DNA of 8,953 nt, taken from a bacterium (GTDB lineage Bacteria; SZUA-79; Acidulodesulfobacterales; Acidulodesulfobacteraceae). The position numbers and the translations under genes were made by a program. The DNA lies in assembly GCA_021789455.1 (NCBI GenBank), contig JAJYJN010000040.1, positions 1 through 8,953 of the forward strand. Direction: 5' to 3'. Shown here one piece after another: positions 5,545 to 8,953 of this stretch. Within the stretch, counting starts at the first letter, position 1; every line of letters begins with the position of its first letter. The notes under the pieces were generated by a model, which saw only the letters and a program-made list of their open reading frames with translations, searched no databases and was not told where the DNA came from.

Positions 5545-7851
5545 TTAAAAGCCTTTATATGGATTTGGTCCAAGAGATTTAACTTTATTAACGAAGTCTT
5601 CGACTATTTCCGGCAGTTTCATATAGTCGGTATATTCGAGCTGAACCTGCCTGACTCTTTCTTCTTCCAGAACAAGCCTTGTAAGTGTTTCCTTCAGGTT
5701 TCCCATTCTGTAAGAAGCCAGTTCCGAACCTTTCGTGAAATGGCACTGATAGTCGTCTCCGTATTTACAGCCCAGCAAAAGAATGCCGTCTATGCCTTTC
5801 GAAAGAGCGTCGGCATACCATACGTTATTTATAGAGCCGAGACATCTTACCGGAATAACCCTTATATTGGAAGATAATTGCATTTTATTTAATCCAAGTA
5901 CGTCTAATGCAGGATAAGCGTCGTTTTCGCATGCAAACACAAGTATCCTGTAATTTTCGTCGGTCGGATCTTCCGGAACGTACGTGCTTTTAATCATAGA
6001 ACCTATAATATCCGGCGAATAATTTTTAAACGATATTATTCTTACGGGACATGCGCCCATGCATATGCCGCATCTCCTGCATCTTTCCGGATTATACTGC
6101 GGCGTTCCTTTTTCGTCTTCGTCTATTGCGCCGAAAGGACATTCTTCGGTGCATCTTTTACACTGCGTACATCTTGGAAGGTCAAAAAATGGGTATGTAG
6201 TATCGTTTGAACGGGGGTGAACCGCCCTGCCTTTAGAAGTCTGCTCGATGCATTGTATAGCCTTTAAAACCGCTCCTTTAGCATCGTCAACCGAAAAAAC
6301 CGTATCTAAAGGCATTCTTACCGAACCGGCGGGATATATTCCCGTCCTTCTTGATTCGTAGGGGAAGCATATAAAATTTGAATCCGGAAATCCGTAAACA
6401 AGGTCGGGCATTTCTTTACCCTGCCTGTAGGAAAGGTTTAACAAGCCGCTTTTCGGAACCTGAGCCGTCGAAACGGGCACGGAAGGCGGGCAGGATGCTC
6501 CGCTTGCAGACTGTATGTTTCCTACGTTTAAAGATGCGGCATTATCTTTTAATTCTATCTCTCCGGAATTCGGAACCATACCCGTAGCGAGAACTACCAT
6601 TTCCGTATTTATATCGATATCTCCTCCAAAGAGGGTATCTTTTACTTTAACGCCAATGGTATTTCCGCTCTTGTCGAGCGATACGCCGGATACAATGCCT
6701 TTAACCATAAAAATACCTTCGTCGTCCTGCATTTTTCTGTAAAAGTTTTCGTATTCGCCCATAGTTCTCATATCTTTGTATATAATGTAAACATTTGCAT
6801 CTGGATTGTTCTTTCTGATTAAAGCGGCTTCTTTTAAGGAAGACATACAGCAAACGGTCGAACAGTAAGGAAGATGATTTTCGTCCCTTGAACCCGCACA
6901 CTGAACAAACAATACCGACTTAACCGGCTTGCCGTCCGATTTTCTTTTTAATGCAAAATTTTCGGATTTTCCGTTGTCTGAAAGTTCGGAAAAAAGTTCC
7001 TCTAATTCTACGTTTGTTAAAATATCCGGCGTTAACCCGTATCCAAGATTATCTAATTTTTTTGCGTCGTAAGGCTTCCAGCCTGTGGCAACGACGATAG
7101 AACCCGCAATCTCTTTAACAGGCTCAGAACCTGAATTTCCTTCCGACGATTCTATTTCTACGTTGAATTTGCCGGGAGCTCCCGATATAGACTTAATTTT
7201 AGAATTTTTATATATTTTTATTTTATCGGATTTTTCCGCTTCGTTTATTAGCTCGCCTAATCCTTCCATTATCCAAGTATTTTTATCGAAAGGCGGCTTG
7301 GTTTCCCATTTTTTATATTTTGAAAAAGGAAATCCGCCGAGATTCTGCTTTTTTTCGACAAGAATTACGCCGTAACCCGCTTTTGCGGCGTTGACGGATG
7401 CGTTTAAACCGGTAACTCCGCCGCCTACTACGAGAACGGTTTTGTTAAGCTCCTGAATTAAAGGTTCCGGAAATGCAGATTTTTTTGCTCTCGATGCACC
7501 CATATTTATATAATCTTCGGCAAGAAGCTGGGTATTATTGTCGTTCGGCGGGCTTATCCATATAACGTGCTCTCTTAAGTTTACCCTTTCGGTATGAATA
7601 GTAAACTGGTCGAAATTAAAAACGTCCTGTTTGGCGCGCATCGAACAGGCGGCTATTACTACTTTATTTATCTTTTTTTCGGAAATATCGTTTTTTATGA
7701 GATTTATGCCTTCCGGTCCGCAGAGAAACTCATGGCTTACGCATACTAAAGGCTTATTGGAATCTTTCGCGGTATTGATTAATCTTTCCACATTAAGACT
7801 TTTTCCGATATCGCAGCCGGAACATATATAAATCCCCAAATTATTATCCAT
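5545..7851 (-). CDS. qmoB: Qmo complex HdrA-like flavoprotein QmoB, with ferredoxin and MvhD domains
   Basis: QmoB is a cytoplasmic flavin/Fe-S subunit that relays electrons between QmoC and QmoA/APS reductase. In order: an N-terminal HdrA segment (about 1-130, with C10, C13, C37, C44 and C69); a Rossmann FAD domain opening with GGGVTG at 143-148 and LVEKKQNLGG at 164-173; the HdrA signature QCAGSR...YCSTVCCMSSLKEA at 317-342; two [4Fe-4S] motifs, C561-C564-C567-C571 and C591-C594-C597-C601; and a C-terminal MvhD/FlpD-like domain at about 635-745 (C641, C670, C695, C703). Length (768) suits QmoB. The ATG has AAGGAG (7857-7862) five bases upstream. Residues about 440-467 form a Ser/Pro/Ala-rich stretch that looks inserted and is GC-richer than its surroundings. 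The gene follows qmoA by 41 bases and precedes qmoC by 15. Confidence 0.95.
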   Translation of the reverse strand: MDNNLGIYICSGCDIGKSLNVERLINTAKDSNKPLVCVSHEFLCGPEGINLIKNDISEKKINKVVIAACSMRAKQDVFNFDQFTIHTERVNLREHVIWISPPNDNNTQLLAEDYINMGASRAKKSAFPEPLIQELNKTVLVVGGGVTGLNASVNAAKAGYGVILVEKKQNLGGFPFSKYKKWETKPPFDKNTWIMEGLGELINEAEKSDKIKIYKNSKIKSISGAPGKFNVEIESSEGNSGSEPVKEIAGSIVVATGWKPYDAKKLDNLGYGLTPDILTNVELEELFSELSDNGKSENFALKRKSDGKPVKSVLFVQCAGSRDENHLPYCSTVCCMSSLKEAALIRKNNPDANVYIIYKDMRTMGEYENFYRKMQDDEGIFMVKGIVSGVSLDKSGNTIGVKVKDTLFGGDIDINTEMVVLATGMVPNSGEIELKDNAASLNVGNIQSASGASCPPSVPVSTAQVPKSGLLNLSYRQGKEMPDLVYGFPDSNFICFPYESRRTGIYPAGSVRMPLDTVFSVDDAKGAVLKAIQCIEQTSKGRAVHPRSNDTTYPFFDLPRCTQCKRCTEECPFGAIDEDEKGTPQYNPERCRRCGICMGACPVRIISFKNYSPDIIGSMIKSTYVPEDPTDENYRILVFACENDAYPALDVLGLNKMQLSSNIRVIPVRCLGSINNVWYADALSKGIDGILLLGCKYGDDYQCHFTKGSELASYRMGNLKETLTRLVLEEERVRQVQLEYTDYMKLPEIVEDFVNKVKSLGPNPYKGF

Positions 7852-7892
7852 TTTAACTCCTTCCTAAATAATATCTATAATAATATCTTTTA

Positions 7893-8953
7893 TTATTTTG
7901 CGTTATGCTGAATTACCGATAATGCCGCCGACGTCGCCGATTGTCCCGACATATAAACATCCAGAGGAAATCTTGCTACGCCTGCCGAAAATATTCCTTG
8001 TTTAAAATTATCGTTAAATATAAATCCGTTTTCATCGATATCTATTTTAATATCTTCGTCTATTTTTATTTCCTTAAGGTCGTCTTTGATGTTTGACGCC
8101 ATTCCGGCGGCAAGAACCACCATTTCCGCCCTGACTTTATTTTTTTTGCCGGAAATCATATCTTCGACGTCTAAAAGAAGGTCGCCGGTTTCATGGTCTT
8201 CGGATATTTTGCCGACTACTCCTTTATTAAATTTTATTTTTTCGTCGCTTTTAACTTTGTTTAAAAAATTTTCGTATCTGCCCGGCGTTCTTAAATCTAT
8301 ATAAAATATGACCGGCGAGGATTCAGGATTTTTATCCCTCAAATACATCGCCTGCTTTAAGGATGCCATGCAGCAAATTGCGGAGCAATATGGAAGATGG
8401 TTCTCGTTTCTTGAGCCTGCGCATTGAATAAACGCCACGTTTTTAACTTCCTTTCTGTCGGACGGCCTTAAAATTTTTCCGCCGGTAGGACCGTTTTCTG
8501 CGGCAAGCCTTTCCATTTTTACGTTTGTAATAACGTTTTTATATTTACCGTATCCCAAATTTTCTAATTTTTCAACTTCATAAGGCTTCCAGCCCGTTGC
8601 AAATATGATATCCGATACGGTTAATTCGATAACGTTCTCTTTTGCATCCAAGTTGATAGCACTGTATCTGCATGCTTCTTCGCATTTTTTACATGCCGAA
8701 AATTTGCAGTATTTATCATCTACGCTGTATTTAAGCGGAAAAGAAGATATCGCAGGCATAAATATCGCTTTAGTATTATCCATGCCGTAATTGAAATCGT
8801 TAGGTCTTTCTTCAGGGCAAACCTTAGCGCATTCTCCGCATACCGTGCAGTTATCGTTTATATACTGCGGTTTTTGTTTTATTTTTACTTTATATCCGGT
8901 TCCTTCTTTCGCTTTTGTTATTTCTTCGACGTTTGAAGAAACTAAAAAATTTA
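7893..8953 (-). CDS. qmoA: Qmo complex HdrA-like flavoprotein QmoA (5' end outside window)
   Basis: The reading frame stays open from its stop (7893-7895) to the right edge, giving 352 complete codons. An ATG at 8781-8783 is internal (NYGMDNTKA), because conserved sequence continues upstream of it, including an Fe-S motif C-x2-C-x2-C-x3-CP (CTVCGECAKVCP, about 8814-8849). Further along come CKFSACKKCEEAC, ATGWKPYEVEKLENLGYG, and the HdrA signature QCAGSRNENHLPYCSAICCMAS. It resembles QmoB closely but ends after the flavin domain, with no ferredoxin pair or MvhD domain, as expected of QmoA. The family's N-terminal FAD GxGxxG motif should lie just beyond the edge. It would interact with APS reductase. 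The product is cytoplasmic and the gene opens the visible qmoABC-hppA series. Confidence 0.92.
   Translation of the reverse strand, partial: NFLVSSNVEEITKAKEGTGYKVKIKQKPQYINDNCTVCGECAKVCPEERPNDFNYGMDNTKAIFMPAISSFPLKYSVDDKYCKFSACKKCEEACRYSAINLDAKENVIELTVSDIIFATGWKPYEVEKLENLGYGKYKNVITNVKMERLAAENGPTGGKILRPSDRKEVKNVAFIQCAGSRNENHLPYCSAICCMASLKQAMYLRDKNPESSPVIFYIDLRTPGRYENFLNKVKSDEKIKFNKGVVGKISEDHETGDLLLDVEDMISGKKNKVRAEMVVLAAGMASNIKDDLKEIKIDEDIKIDIDENGFIFNDNFKQGIFSAGVARFPLDVYMSGQSATSAALSVIQHNAK

Noticed and set aside
7085..7375. 96-codon plus-strand open frame opposite qmoB
   Set aside because: Antisense to the FAD domain of qmoB; the product shows no domain or sensible topology.
8781..8783. ATG as the start of qmoA
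   Set aside because: The frame continues upstream to the window edge with a conserved Fe-S motif, so this methionine is internal.
1..8953. CRISPR array, tRNA, rRNA, riboswitch, prophage or transposase gene
   Set aside because: No spaced direct repeats, cloverleaf-like segments, rRNA motifs, known riboswitch cores or recombinase/transposase motifs were found on either strand by eye.

Overview
The window is AT-rich bacterial DNA, most likely from an anaerobic or microaerophilic sulfur-metabolising bacterium. Its core is the end of a qmoABC operon (quinone-interacting membrane-bound oxidoreductase), which links adenylylsulfate (APS) reductase to the quinone pool in sulfate reducers and some sulfur oxidisers. 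A membrane proton pyrophosphatase gene follows directly. Low GC, qmo next to hppA, and very AT-rich intergenic DNA would fit a deltaproteobacterial-type lineage such as Acidulodesulfobacterales. That placement is an inference from gene content, not a measured match.

Layout. 1-53 (minus): first 17 codons of a PLP-dependent aminotransferase that runs off the left edge. 146-1081 (minus): lipA, lipoyl synthase. 1082-1312: AT-rich divergent promoter region. 1313-1789 (plus): tadA, the only plus-strand gene. 1796-1999 (minus): a 67-residue membrane/coiled-coil protein of unknown function that starts with GTG. 2097-2150: a GGGGTC-rich inverted repeat that also has terminator geometry for hppA. 2184-4295 (minus): hppA. 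4341-4363: a small hairpin just after qmoC. 4366-5529 (minus): qmoC, starting with TTG behind a strong ribosome binding site. 5545-7851 (minus): qmoB. 7893-8953 (minus): qmoA, whose 5' end lies beyond the right edge. No stretch longer than about 300 bases lacks a gene.

How the genes fit together. In sulfate reduction, ATP sulfurylase makes APS and pyrophosphate. APS reductase then takes electrons that come from menaquinol through QmoC (heme b and Fe-S) and the HdrA-like flavoproteins QmoB and QmoA. HppA would hydrolyse the pyrophosphate, pulling sulfate activation forward while pumping protons. qmoA-B-C-hppA are on one strand with short gaps and look like one transcription unit. The sat/aprBA genes are expected to the right but are not visible here.

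No clearly new system is present. The best leads are two in-frame Ala/Ser/Pro-rich insertions at loops of otherwise conserved enzymes (LipA and QmoB), the GGGGTC palindrome with a duplicated half-arm, a TadA that seems to lack a conserved loop, and the coupling of hppA to qmo. Comparisons with family norms are from memory; no database search was run.
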